DNA of 64,000 bases from Armatimonadota bacterium (GTDB lineage Bacteria > Armatimonadota > UBA5829 > DTJY01). The notes beneath the pieces were generated by a model that searched no databases, was not told the origin of the DNA, and was given only the letters and a program-made list of their open reading frames with translations. Positions 16,380 through 25,797 of this stretch are shown here, in pieces. The stretch is taken from contig JAIMAU010000005.1 in the NCBI GenBank assembly GCA_023511795.1, forward strand, positions 116,652 through 180,651. The letters run 5' to 3'. The position numbers and the translations under genes were made by a program. Each line of letters begins with the position of its first letter. The first letter of the stretch is position 1.

Positions 16380-17720
16380 CTAATCTGCTTTCCACATCGT
16401 TTTGAGGTATTTCGGAATGCCTGAAGACTCCCTTGGGCCAACCAATACTTTCCACCCTGATTCGTCCTCAAGCTTGCCGCTCATAACTGATACATAGCCA
16501 GGGATTATTACTTTTCTATGCGAAACTTTATTTTGAACTTCTTGAGAATTTAAGAGTCTAGCTACTTTGTCGACTGTCAACTTCTCGGATGCCCAAGCAG
16601 TTAGCACCGATGTGCCCTCGGTATCCACTACTGCTATGTACGCCGGGACACGACTTGCCTCCACGTCGCTCTCGACAGTGTAGTATGTTAGCGAGAAGTT
16701 GGTTGTAACCAATAGTGGAGACTTATCATTAACCGCTCCAACTTCATATACCTTAGGCTCGACCTGCACAGGCTTCCTTGGGTCTGTGAAGATATTTTGC
16801 CGCACGGTTAGTATTGGTAAGATTCTCCACGGCTCTTTTGAATCAACAATCGTGATAGCTGCATACTTAGTTACATAGGTAGCAGCCTCGAGTGCTGCTA
16901 GGTCGGGATCTAAACTGCTGGGAATTGCCATACAAGGGTAACCAAGCGGACGGAAACCTTTTCGTAATGCAAGACGGCGAACTTTTGTTAGAGCTGACAA
17001 TGTCTCAGCTAATCCATTTGCCGTAACGTCAAGCACAATGTCTTGCACCCCAACCTTGTTCAACTTTGGCGTCAAATCAGCCGCTTCAGCAAGGTTTGAC
17101 GCATCCAAAACAAGAGGAACCCCGTATTTCAACGCAAGTTCCGCCATTAGTTCCCAATTTCCAGCATTAGCCTTGTATAGCAATGGGCGCCTTGCTCCAC
17201 AAACGTCCAGAGCCGCTGCCAGAGTGTCAATATCTTTAGACATCAAAACTAGTGCAAGACCGGTTTCCCCAACTGCCTCAACTACTTCCACGAAGTTCGC
17301 CTTGCTGCCCGAAGTGTTATCCACAGCAACCATGTCTACGGCAATTCTCTGCCCTACCCGTTCAAAAGAAAGAGCCTTTACTGCATTAATCTCTGCTTCA
17401 AGTTTTCCGTCTTTCTCGCTGTCAGAAATCCTTACAGCAATTCCGGTCGGATGATAAAACGTTTCGTCATGCCGAAATAAAACAGTTTCATTGCCAATTT
17501 GGACTGCTTCATCACCTACACCGATAGTTACAAGGCGAATTGGGGGAGATGAAGCACCTTCAAGAGCGGCGCGTGCTTCTTCTGTAACTTCTGGGCAGTC
17601 TGCAAGGTCCGCTTTCTTTGCCGCCATTTGCATTGAGAATGCAAGGCAGGTAGGATAGCCACACTTACCACAGTTTGTTTTTGGTAAATATTTATAGATA
17701 TCAAGAGCCTTCAAAGCCAT
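16380..17720 (-). CDS. acsC: Corrinoid/iron-sulfur protein large subunit (AcsC, CODH/ACS gamma)
   Basis: The 446-residue protein begins with the N-terminal [4Fe-4S] domain of the family (C17, C20, C25, C42: TNCGKCGYPTC then DCPEV), followed by a TIM-barrel domain and the C-terminal cobamide-binding domain (TTNFSLTYYTVESDVE near 345, IPGYVSVMSGKLEDE near 411). It carries the cobalt that accepts the methyl group from AcsE and delivers it to AcsB. The ATG at 17720 has GGAG 8 bases upstream and starts 25 bases after acsB. It pairs with acsD three genes downstream. Confidence 0.95.
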   Translation of the reverse strand: MALKALDIYKYLPKTNCGKCGYPTCLAFSMQMAAKKADLADCPEVTEEARAALEGASSPPIRLVTIGVGDEAVQIGNETVLFRHDETFYHPTGIAVRISDSEKDGKLEAEINAVKALSFERVGQRIAVDMVAVDNTSGSKANFVEVVEAVGETGLALVLMSKDIDTLAAALDVCGARRPLLYKANAGNWELMAELALKYGVPLVLDASNLAEAADLTPKLNKVGVQDIVLDVTANGLAETLSALTKVRRLALRKGFRPLGYPCMAIPSSLDPDLAALEAATYVTKYAAITIVDSKEPWRILPILTVRQNIFTDPRKPVQVEPKVYEVGAVNDKSPLLVTTNFSLTYYTVESDVEASRVPAYIAVVDTEGTSVLTAWASEKLTVDKVARLLNSQEVQNKVSHRKVIIPGYVSVMSGKLEDESGWKVLVGPRESSGIPKYLKTMWKAD

Positions 17721-17745
17721 TTTTATTTCTCCTAAATTGAATAAA

Positions 17746-19923
17746 CTAGAACAGCGGAGGCATTTCCAAAGCTGGATGACCCACCTCTTGCGTGAATGAC
17801 AAAAGCTCTTCGGCCGTAGTAGCTACGGTCTCATCTGCAATCTTATCAATCATATCTGGAATACCAATCTCTTTACCACGCTCGATTAGCCTATCATGCA
17901 GAAAATCCTTGAGCTCTTTTGGCATCCACACAAGCCGCTTTAGACCACCATCAGCGGAGATAAATTTGCGACTAGCAACGTAAAGACGTCCTACTCCTAA
18001 AAAGCCAGGCGTTACATTACCTCCGCCAACCGAACCCGCCAGGGTTGAGAATGACATGCCTGAGGGAGTCATCCCTGAGTATTCGCGATTCACAATCATG
18101 AAACCATTTGCCTCTGGCACGATTGCCAAAATGCATTCAAAGCAGCCGCATGAAGTCATCGGATCAACCATTACAGAATATAGGCTCACAGCAGAAACAG
18201 CCTGCTTGCTGTGTTCGTAGACAAACTGATTTATTTCTTCCCACTGCCCAAGAATAGGATCAATACAATGGCTTTTACTAATTGGCTGGTTACAACCCGC
18301 GGGGTTCATTTCGTATGCAGCCTTTGCGTCCAGCCAGTTATACGCGCCACAGAGACCCAACCTCTCAGGAGTTATGATGCAAACATGATTCGGTGCGTAT
18401 GACTGACACAACGTACAAGAGTAGAAGGTGTCTACACTTTCATCTGTCATGCCAGCAACACGCTCGTCGCGCTCATTGTATGCTGCTATCGCTTCAGGAA
18501 GTATCCTCTGGATTTCTTGCTCATCGGTATAGATGGTTACCGCTACCTTATCAATGATCTTGCCATAGTTTTTGTGCATCTGTGCGTACAAGATTGTGCC
18601 GAAATGCTTGAGCCGAAATCCCTTCTCATATGCCTCTTTACTAATTCGCACCCAAATAATGTTTCGCTGACCCATGTGGAAGATGCCCATTGCTTCATTT
18701 AGAAACATATGAATCTGTCGTTCCATAATCGGCTCGAAGTCTTTTTGCATCTTTCGCCCGCCAACATCAACTACTATTCCAAGCGGCATAGCTGAACCAG
18801 GTTCAACTGAATCAATATCTGCGCCAACTAACTCAATCTTGCCATCATCAATATCACTAGGATCTCTTGCCCTAAGATATTCGAAGGCGGTTGAGTATTT
18901 GCTTCCAAATTCAACATGCATGTCTTCGCGTCTTACTCTCTCACCTTCAAAAGCTGGCGAGTATGACACTGGTATGTCGATCTCAGAAATTGTAACTTTT
19001 ACGCCACGTACCTCGACGCATTTTTGCACAATCTTCCTGTGGTCCGGTTCGCTTACCAATGCCTCATAAGTACATATTCCGCTTTGCAAAATTTGAGGAA
19101 CAACCGTGTCAGCTATTATTGGAAAACCCATGCTAATTGCCCCGGCGCCAGTCGCGCACTTAATCTCATCCACTTCACCCAGCACTAATCCAAAGGCAAA
19201 TACATGATTTTTACAGTAATCTAATGCCTTTTTAGCCTCTCCAGGCTTAATCCCACCATATGTTAATGCACTGCGAATTGCCCAATGTAGGGGATAGATA
19301 GCAGTTATTGTGTCACGGCCATAGGGAACCACATATGTGTCCCATCCCATCTCCACGTTGCCCTCTTTTAATTGGTCAATAATGCTAACACCATTGACAT
19401 TGGAGCCCACGAAAGTCAAAATGCTTCTTTTCTGAAGTTCGCGAACAATCATAACCGCGGTATCTACGTCTGGAGCCGCACCAATGATTGCGGCAAAGCC
19501 GGGCATTCTGCCGTCTACAAGTTGCAACCCCAGAGTTCTAATCATTGTATCCGAAAAGAACCCGTTGCAATCAGGCTGGGGTTCTTCACCTTCCAAGTAG
19601 CGTAGTGCAACAATAATTTCCTCAGCGAGTAATGAGGCAACACCGGCATCCAGCATGGCTCCCAAGTATGGTAGCCAGCATTCCTCGGCAGGTACGCAAG
19701 ATATCAGTTGCCTTGCATGATTTAACACCGGCTTCATTTCGCCAACCGTTTTGACCTCTACACCAAGCAGTGCATTTGCCATTGGGAGGTAGAACGCCGT
19801 TTCGGGAAACTCAACCTTTGCGCTCTCACCTCTAGACTCACGCAACTCCTCCCAACGTTTCTCGGCTTCTGAAACAATTTTATGTGCTCCATTTATAGCA
19901 ATGCTTGCAATTATTTTGGACAC
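17746..19923 (-). CDS. acsB: Acetyl-CoA synthase catalytic subunit (AcsB, CODH/ACS beta)
   Basis: The 725-residue protein is a full-length bacterial acetyl-CoA synthase. All A-cluster ligands are present: C503, C506, C515 and C525 for the [4Fe-4S] cube, and C592-G-C594 for the distal nickel. They correspond to Moorella C506, C509, C518, C528, C595 and C597, shifted by three. The N-terminal domain that docks on CO dehydrogenase is retained. The reaction condenses the methyl group, CO and CoA into acetyl-CoA. It follows cooS by 38 bases. With intact ligands this subunit should be active, in contrast to the CooS encoded upstream. Confidence 0.96.
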   Translation of the reverse strand: MSKIIASIAINGAHKIVSEAEKRWEELRESRGESAKVEFPETAFYLPMANALLGVEVKTVGEMKPVLNHARQLISCVPAEECWLPYLGAMLDAGVASLLAEEIIVALRYLEGEEPQPDCNGFFSDTMIRTLGLQLVDGRMPGFAAIIGAAPDVDTAVMIVRELQKRSILTFVGSNVNGVSIIDQLKEGNVEMGWDTYVVPYGRDTITAIYPLHWAIRSALTYGGIKPGEAKKALDYCKNHVFAFGLVLGEVDEIKCATGAGAISMGFPIIADTVVPQILQSGICTYEALVSEPDHRKIVQKCVEVRGVKVTISEIDIPVSYSPAFEGERVRREDMHVEFGSKYSTAFEYLRARDPSDIDDGKIELVGADIDSVEPGSAMPLGIVVDVGGRKMQKDFEPIMERQIHMFLNEAMGIFHMGQRNIIWVRISKEAYEKGFRLKHFGTILYAQMHKNYGKIIDKVAVTIYTDEQEIQRILPEAIAAYNERDERVAGMTDESVDTFYSCTLCQSYAPNHVCIITPERLGLCGAYNWLDAKAAYEMNPAGCNQPISKSHCIDPILGQWEEINQFVYEHSKQAVSAVSLYSVMVDPMTSCGCFECILAIVPEANGFMIVNREYSGMTPSGMSFSTLAGSVGGGNVTPGFLGVGRLYVASRKFISADGGLKRLVWMPKELKDFLHDRLIERGKEIGIPDMIDKIADETVATTAEELLSFTQEVGHPALEMPPLF

Positions 19924-19961
19924 TTTTCACCTCTTATTTACCTAAACTTTTGGTTCCAGTT

Positions 19962-21830
19962 TTAAGCCTTAACTTCATACAAAATAGGCTGCAACTTAAG
20001 ACTCTCCCTCTTCTTGTTAATATGGTTTATCATCAAGTGAGCTGTTTTAATTGGATCAACCTCAGAAGCAAATCTGCCGCCAAAATCTTCTTCAATGCCA
20101 CTGCATAAATAGCTATTTAGGTTTTGACTGTCCGAAGTTGGAAACGGCATCCCAAAAACCGATAATATCCCAGAAGCAACCATGTAAAAGCTGACCGTGA
20201 TTAAACTTCCACTTGTGCACTCAGGTATCGCGATTGCAACAGGAATATCGCTCAAGTCCTCGCCAATATTACCTTCCGAAAGCATGTTGCAGAAAAACAC
20301 CAATGCCCGACTGCAATCCATACACGACCCGAAATGCAGAACCGGAGGAATTCCCACCGCCTCGCAGAACTCACGCAAACCTAATCCAGCATATTGAGCG
20401 CCTTCGGGAGTTAATAACCCAGCTCTCGCGCATTCAATTGCTGCACAACCGCCTTGAATTATCAGTATGTCATTTTTAATAAGCTCTTTTGTTATTTCGG
20501 TGCAGTCATTCTTTTCGCCGCTTTTTGGATTACTGCACGCAAATACTGCCGCAATCCCTCGGATACGGCCTTCTATGATAGCATTGTTCAATAGGCCATA
20601 AGTCCCACGATAGGTACCGCCAAAAACTCGATACAAGTTCTCGGGAGTAAATCCAGCAATGAATCTACATCCAACCGCCGAGTCGGGAGGCTTAATTTGA
20701 GATTTATCTCGATTTGCGTAGCTCTCAACCGCCTCTCGAATAATCTGCCTTGCCGTTTCTAATGGAGAGCCTAGGTCAAACGGAATATGCATCCCACCTT
20801 GAAACCGGCACTTGGAGGAAGTCGTGATAAGCTTTGTATGATAACCTCGTACTACCTCATCCAAGCCGGGCTTTGCACAATGGGTATCAACAACTATCGC
20901 GTCTACTAAGCCGGTTAAAATGGCTGATTCCTGTGCTAGGAAATTGCCTACGACAGGAAAGCCGTGCTGCATTAGAATTTCATTTCCAGCGGAACATATG
21001 CCAGCAATTCTTATATTTTTTGCGCCCTTTTCCGTTGCCAACTGGGTAAGTTCTGGGTCATTTGCAGCCGCGGCAATCATCTCAGCAAGCGCAGGCAAAT
21101 CTCCACAAAAAACAATATTCACAGCGTCCTGACGAAGTGCACCAATGTTCACCTGAGATTGAGTTGGCTTTGACGGACCAAACAAGATATCACTTAATTT
21201 GGCTGCAATCATTGAGCTGCTCCAACCATCAGCAATGGCAGCCCTAATCCCATGGAAGACTATGTTCTTGAAATCGCCACCAGCGCCGACGCTTGTAGCA
21301 TTTATAAGCTGCACAATTTCACTATTTACGCCGCTAGGAATAACATTAAGTTCCTCCCATATCTTCTGCTGCTTTTGAGGCACACGTTTCGACAGACTAA
21401 GATATCCATCCTGACGACCTATTTCCGATAAAATAACTTCCGCAACATCTGCTGCTACTTGGTTGACATCACGTCCATTGGTTGAAATTCCAAATTCACT
21501 AGCTAGTTCAAAAAGCTTCTGAGCATCCTTAATTTTGAAACCACCTGCTTGGTTGCTAGCTGATTTCAATAAAAGATTTGCCATGTCATGACAATACTTG
21601 GAGTGGGTAGCAGCGCCGGCTACAATCATGCGTGCTAAGTTCCAAGCACCAATCGTATCAGCATTGGCACCACAGACTCCTTTATCCAGGCCATTTTCTT
21701 TAGGATTAATTTTACATGGTCCCATATTGCAAAGCTGACAGCAAGTTCCTTGCACACCAAAGCTACATTGAGATCTCATTGCTTCATATCGATCCCGATG
21801 CATCTCCACTCCCGATTCCATAGCAAGCAC
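19962..21830 (-). CDS. cooS: Anaerobic CO dehydrogenase catalytic-subunit homologue (CooS/AcsA) with altered C-cluster site
   Basis: From GTG 21830 the protein has 622 residues and aligns end to end with Ni-CODH. Cys22, 30, 31, 34, 39 and 53 for the D and B clusters are kept, as are four C-cluster cysteines (C318, C432, C462, C503). By alignment from memory with Carboxydothermus CODH-II, His261 is Asp244 (FCGDLP for VHGHNP), Cys295 is Ser280 (GICSAG for GICCTG) and catalytic Lys563 is Ser542; most of the His relay after His76 is gone. A standard CO2-reducing C-cluster is doubtful. The frame stays open upstream; a CTG at 21866 sits 8 bases after AAGGA, so the true start is uncertain. The gene leads the acs operon. 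Confidence 0.9.
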   Translation of the reverse strand: MLAMESGVEMHRDRYEAMRSQCSFGVQGTCCQLCNMGPCKINPKENGLDKGVCGANADTIGAWNLARMIVAGAATHSKYCHDMANLLLKSASNQAGGFKIKDAQKLFELASEFGISTNGRDVNQVAADVAEVILSEIGRQDGYLSLSKRVPQKQQKIWEELNVIPSGVNSEIVQLINATSVGAGGDFKNIVFHGIRAAIADGWSSSMIAAKLSDILFGPSKPTQSQVNIGALRQDAVNIVFCGDLPALAEMIAAAANDPELTQLATEKGAKNIRIAGICSAGNEILMQHGFPVVGNFLAQESAILTGLVDAIVVDTHCAKPGLDEVVRGYHTKLITTSSKCRFQGGMHIPFDLGSPLETARQIIREAVESYANRDKSQIKPPDSAVGCRFIAGFTPENLYRVFGGTYRGTYGLLNNAIIEGRIRGIAAVFACSNPKSGEKNDCTEITKELIKNDILIIQGGCAAIECARAGLLTPEGAQYAGLGLREFCEAVGIPPVLHFGSCMDCSRALVFFCNMLSEGNIGEDLSDIPVAIAIPECTSGSLITVSFYMVASGILSVFGMPFPTSDSQNLNSYLCSGIEEDFGGRFASEVDPIKTAHLMINHINKKRESLKLQPILYEVKA

Positions 21831-21866
21831 CTGCTCGTCAAATTTATCATCCGTTTGCTCTTTCAG

Positions 21867-22391
21867 TTCAGACGTCCTTATAATCTCCTCGATTTTATAC
21901 TAAGCTGGTTACTTTACAGATTTCTGAATTCGCGTATAACAGTAATCCTCACTAGAAAAGTTACGTTATAGGTAGTCAAATAACCCGGGCAGATTTCCTT
22001 AAAACGCCAACCTTGTGAGTACAAATAACTACAAAATTATAATCGGTTAGCAACATGCTTTTGATAAGATTTTGCTTCTTAAAAGGCCATTGCTCATCCT
22101 AAAGTATAAAAAGTTATGCTATCCTCCACCTCATCAGAAAATTGACTTACATTCTTTAATTACGTAAGTCGATGCTAAAATGCGCCGCCGTAGTTCAAAC
22201 TTTTAAGCAAAAGTCTATTCAACACAGAAACCTAGGCAAAAAGAAGCTACTAAAGGTAGGTATATTTTGCTACCTGACATCAGTAAGCTGATTATATATA
22301 CTCCGTAGTGCTGGAATACTACTTGGTGTTGGGAAAACCTTAGAAATAGCTAATCGATAAAGGCAAGCCTTCGAAGACTGCCTGAAGTCCG
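21867..22391. other. 525-base leader region upstream of cooS
   Basis: There is no gene between the end of fhs and the start of the acs operon. Read leftward, a weak promoter candidate is TTGACT (21979-21974), 17 bases, TCTAGT (21956-21951). It is followed by GAGGAG and AAGGA near 21870-21890 as ribosome sites. Just after fhs, 22350-22385 can fold into a short imperfect hairpin (AGGCA...TGCCT with an inner CTTCGAAG) that may be a weak terminator. I see no convincing riboswitch. Confidence 0.4.
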
Positions 22392-24059
22392 TTAAAAAAG
22401 CCCATATATCTCGCCGTCGGGCTTTATCCCAATTTTAACTGCTGCGGGAATCTTAGGCAAACCAGGCATTGTCATAATATTTCCGGCATAGATTACGACA
22501 AACCCTGCCCCTGCGCTTACCTTTGCCTCGCGAACTGTAATCTTGAAGTTCCTGGGGCGACCCCAAACCTTTGGGTTATCCGACAAGGAGTTCTGCGTTT
22601 TGGCTATGCAAATCGGCAGGTTGCCAAACCCAAGCGACTCAATCTTTTCAATTTGGGACTCCGCTGTAGGAAGAAAGTCTGCCCCATCTGCTCCATAAAA
22701 CTTCTGCGCGATAAGGTTTACTTTATCTTTGATTGGCAATTCAAGGGGGTATGTAAATTGGAAGTTTTGCTCATTCTCACAAGCTGCAAGAACATGCTCA
22801 GCCAGCTCAATTCCGCCTTCGCTTCCTTTTGCCCAAACGTCGGACAAAGCCCATTTTAAATTTGTGCTTTCACAGTAATCCGATAGTACTTTAATCTCTT
22901 CGTCGGTATCTGTAGGGAACTTGTTAATTGCAATTATTGGCTGGATACCAACATTAAGCACATTTTCACAATGCTTGTCCAAATTCTCAACGCCCTTCGC
23001 AACCGCATTAGGATTGCTAGTTTTAAGGTCATCGAGTGCAACACCCCCGTGCATCTTTAAGGCACGAATTGACGCAACAATAACGGTAGTCGCAGGCTTT
23101 AAATTAGCGACCCGACATTTTATGTTGTAGAATTTCTCTGCACCTAAATCACTTCCGAAACCAGCTTCGGTAACAAGATAATCCGCCAGTTTGAGCCCCA
23201 TGCGAGTAGCGAGGATAGAATTGCATCCATGTGCTATATTTGCAAACGGTCCCCCATGAACAAATGCCGGTGTACCTTCAAGCGTTTGCACAAGATTTGG
23301 CATTATCGCATCCTTTAACACCACAGCCATTGCATTGCTTGCCTGGAGATTTTCCGCAGTTACCGGCTTCCCATCTTTATTAAAGCCGACAATTATTCGA
23401 GAAAGACGAGCTTGGAGGTCTGCCCGGCCATTCGAAAGACACAGCAAAGCCATGACTTCGGAAGCCGTAGTTATATCAAAGCCAGACTCTCGGGGCACCC
23501 CATTCCCCTTGCCTCCAAGTCCTATCATTATAAACCTGAGAACGCGTTCATTCATGTCCATTACGCGCTTCCAAGTAATTGAACCAATGTCGATGTCTAA
23601 TTCGTTTCCTTGATAAATATGATTATCAAGCATTGCAGCGAGGAGGTTGTGAGCTGTTGTAACCGCGTGTAAGTCGCCAGTGAAATGAAGGTTGATATCA
23701 GCCATCGGCACAACCTGCGCGTAGCCACCGCCGGTAGCGCCACCCTTAATTCCAAAACAAGGGCCAAGTGAAGGTTCTCTGAGCGCAAGGCATGTAGACT
23801 TCCCCAATCGTCGGATTGCGTCAGCAAGGCCAATGGCGGTTGTTGTCTTGCCCTCTCCCGCCGGTGTAGGCGTGATTGCCGTCACCAAGATTAGTTTCCC
23901 GTTCGGCTTGGATGCGTGACTTTCCAGCACATCTAGTTTAACCTTTGCCTTATCCCTGCCATAAAATATCAGGTCCTCTTCGGTAAGGCCTAACTCAGCA
24001 GCTACGTCTTTGATATGCTTTATTTTGGCTTTTTGGGCAATTTCGACGTCTGACAACAT
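22392..24059 (-). CDS. fhs: Formate-tetrahydrofolate ligase
   Basis: From ATG 24059 the protein has 555 residues, the normal length for this enzyme. It has the P-loop TPTPAGEGKTTTAIGLADA near residue 64 and the family motifs REPSLGPCFGIKGGATGGGYAQV, FTGDLHAVTTAHNLLAAMLDNH and AGAGFVVIYAGNIMTMPGLP. It activates formate with ATP onto tetrahydrofolate, the entry step of the methyl branch. The frame is open 25 codons further upstream, but GAGGAG lies about 10 bases before 24059 and the family N-terminus starts there. It is last in a metF-metV-fhs block, 93 bases after metV. Confidence 0.96.
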   Translation of the reverse strand: MLSDVEIAQKAKIKHIKDVAAELGLTEEDLIFYGRDKAKVKLDVLESHASKPNGKLILVTAITPTPAGEGKTTTAIGLADAIRRLGKSTCLALREPSLGPCFGIKGGATGGGYAQVVPMADINLHFTGDLHAVTTAHNLLAAMLDNHIYQGNELDIDIGSITWKRVMDMNERVLRFIMIGLGGKGNGVPRESGFDITTASEVMALLCLSNGRADLQARLSRIIVGFNKDGKPVTAENLQASNAMAVVLKDAIMPNLVQTLEGTPAFVHGGPFANIAHGCNSILATRMGLKLADYLVTEAGFGSDLGAEKFYNIKCRVANLKPATTVIVASIRALKMHGGVALDDLKTSNPNAVAKGVENLDKHCENVLNVGIQPIIAINKFPTDTDEEIKVLSDYCESTNLKWALSDVWAKGSEGGIELAEHVLAACENEQNFQFTYPLELPIKDKVNLIAQKFYGADGADFLPTAESQIEKIESLGFGNLPICIAKTQNSLSDNPKVWGRPRNFKITVREAKVSAGAGFVVIYAGNIMTMPGLPKIPAAVKIGIKPDGEIYGLF

Positions 24060-24152
24060 TCTGTGATTCTCCTCGCAACTACTTAAATCATCAGCAATTA
24101 AATCCTCAAGCAAGACAAGAATGTTTTTTAGCAAAATTGCAGAATTTTATTT

Positions 24153-24602
24153 CTATGACTTTTGCGAAGTTCTAGGCTTTGGAGGATATTCCTCACCAGG
24201 CTTAAGCTTGGAACCAAGGCTCAAGGGCTCAATTTTTCCTGCGAACATATTCAACCATGCACTAGTATGCTCGAAACGTCGGTCAACAGGAATATGGTAT
24301 TTTCTCAACTTGTCCACCCTGCGTAGCTTCTTTGCGCGCTGATATATCAGCCACCAAATGCACAAGCGCTCTGGATATACTTCGCAGTGCCCATCATCAC
24401 GTGTACCTCCGCAAGGTCCGTTGCGCATTTGTTTTGGACACCTCATACAGCAGGTAAACGCATTATAGCTAAGAACACATTGACCGCAGTCCTGACATTT
24501 GAATATAGGTTTCTTTATGAGGTTTTCAGCTATCCAAGCGCTTTTTTGCAACACTGGGTGCTTTTCACAGAAGCTAGCTATTTTCTCGGACAATCGGCTC
24601 AT
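24153..24602 (-). CDS. metV: MetV-like zinc/iron-sulfur partner of methylenetetrahydrofolate reductase
   Basis: The 149-residue protein matches the MetV / MTHFR C-terminal domain family. A dense Cys array is visible: C36, C39, C42, C51, C52, C55, C64, C73 and C81, including CQDCGQC and MRCPKQMRNGPCGG. MetV forms a complex with MetF in acetogens and may carry Fe-S or zinc sites that let ferredoxin or another donor reach the flavin. It lies 13 bases after metF, so the two are surely co-transcribed. No membrane segment or signal peptide is seen. The exact electron donor cannot be told from sequence. Confidence 0.9.
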   Translation of the reverse strand: MSRLSEKIASFCEKHPVLQKSAWIAENLIKKPIFKCQDCGQCVLSYNAFTCCMRCPKQMRNGPCGGTRDDGHCEVYPERLCIWWLIYQRAKKLRRVDKLRKYHIPVDRRFEHTSAWLNMFAGKIEPLSLGSKLKPGEEYPPKPRTSQKS

Positions 24603-24615
24603 TATTTATCCCATT

Positions 24616-25563
24616 TCAATTTAAAGAACTTGTTTCTATATTTGGCTTTGGTCGAGGTAACAATCCTGCCTCCTCTACAAGCCTTGGGGTTACTGATTCC
24701 CACATTACCGGCATGATGTGGATGCCCCGAACACCAGGCACTTGCATTAGGTATTTCATAATTTCAACACACATTGCAATGCCCTCTTCCTTGGGGTCGC
24801 TTGCAGACTCCATACGTTTAATGTACTCATCAGCTATTCGCATGCCAGGCACTTCATCCCTCATGTAAAGCAGGGCTTTTGCCGAGCGAACAGGCATCAC
24901 ACCAGCCAAAATAAAAACTTGCTTATCATAACCTTCATCCCTAACAGCAGACATCCATTTTTCGAATCTAGGTATATCGAAAACCGGCTGAGTTTGAATA
25001 AAATGTACCCCAGCTCGAATTTTCTTGCCCAGCCTTATGATGCGCATTTCAAGCGGCTCAGCAAATGGGTTCGCCGCTCCGCCTATAAACATTCTAGGCG
25101 GTGATTTCATTTCATCACCAGACATGAACCGCCCAGCGTTCATCTCAGCAACTGCATTTATTAATTGAACCGAATCTAAATCGAACACACCTTTTGCATC
25201 AGGATGATTGCCGAATTTCATGTGGTCGCCCGTAAGGCACAACACATTCCTAACGCCTGCCGCATAAGCACCCAGTATATCAGATTGCTGAGCAAGACGA
25301 TTCCTATCACGACATGTTATTTGCATGACAGGCTCACAGCCACCTGCAAGCGCAAATACGCTAGACATCACCGAGCTCATCCGAACGATGGCAGTTTGAT
25401 TATCCGTAAGATTAACGGCATCCACAACGTTTCTAAAATAATCGCACTTTCTCAGGATAGTTTCTTTGTCCGCGCCCTGCGGAGGACTCATTTCCCCACA
25501 TACAACAAAATGACCATCTCTTAGGAGACGCTCAAGATTGCTGCCAGATACAAGTTCTCCCAT
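24616..25563 (-). CDS. metF: Methylenetetrahydrofolate reductase (MetF)
   Basis: The 315-residue TIM-barrel flavoprotein shows MetF-family segments: GHFVVCGEMSPPQGADKE near residue 18 (the conserved Glu), DAVNLTDNQTAIVRMSS near 48, a conserved CLTGDHM near 110, and HFIQTQPVFDIPRFEKW near 194. It reduces methylene- to methyl-tetrahydrofolate, the last step of the methyl branch before AcsE. With metV downstream it forms the acetogen-type two-subunit reductase. The ATG at 25563 follows a leader of about 120 bases below a good promoter. Confidence 0.94.
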   Translation of the reverse strand: MGELVSGSNLERLLRDGHFVVCGEMSPPQGADKETILRKCDYFRNVVDAVNLTDNQTAIVRMSSVMSSVFALAGGCEPVMQITCRDRNRLAQQSDILGAYAAGVRNVLCLTGDHMKFGNHPDAKGVFDLDSVQLINAVAEMNAGRFMSGDEMKSPPRMFIGGAANPFAEPLEMRIIRLGKKIRAGVHFIQTQPVFDIPRFEKWMSAVRDEGYDKQVFILAGVMPVRSAKALLYMRDEVPGMRIADEYIKRMESASDPKEEGIAMCVEIMKYLMQVPGVRGIHIMPVMWESVTPRLVEEAGLLPRPKPNIETSSLN

Positions 25564-25686
25564 GTACGCCTACCATGTTACTGGATTATTCCTTAAACTA
25601 ACTGCTGAGGCAATATTATAATGCAGAAGACTTTTCGGCCAACCGCGAAAACATTAGAAATTAGCTCAGCATTAGATAGCGTTGAT

Positions 25687-25715
25687 ATTGTATTTTAAGG
25701 GTTCTTGCTTGTCAA
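25687..25715 (-). promoter_or_regulatory. Putative sigma-70-type promoter of metF-metV-fhs
   Basis: On the minus strand TTGACA (25715-25710) is followed after exactly 17 bases by TACAAT (25692-25687), matching the consensus at 6/6 and 5/6. It faces the methyl-branch genes and would leave a leader of about 117 bases before the metF ATG. Confidence 0.7.
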
Positions 25716-25797
25716 GGTCGCTAAATGCCTCTACACGGCGACCACCTAGTTGCTAGACATCTTGTTAATCTTCGACTAGACCAATTAACATCATTAA

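Noticed and set aside
16322..16471. 50-codon N-terminal extension of the RACo frame
   Set aside because: It overlaps acsC and has no family-like sequence; the ATG at 16321 directly precedes the ferredoxin domain.
21980..22010. Possible B12-box-like string (minus strand GGAAATCTGCC) upstream of cooS, suggesting a cobalamin riboswitch
   Set aside because: Only part of the box matches, and the other conserved riboswitch blocks are not visible on the minus strand.
22350..22391. Terminator of fhs
   Set aside because: The hairpin is imperfect and lacks a clear T run, so it is mentioned only in the region description.
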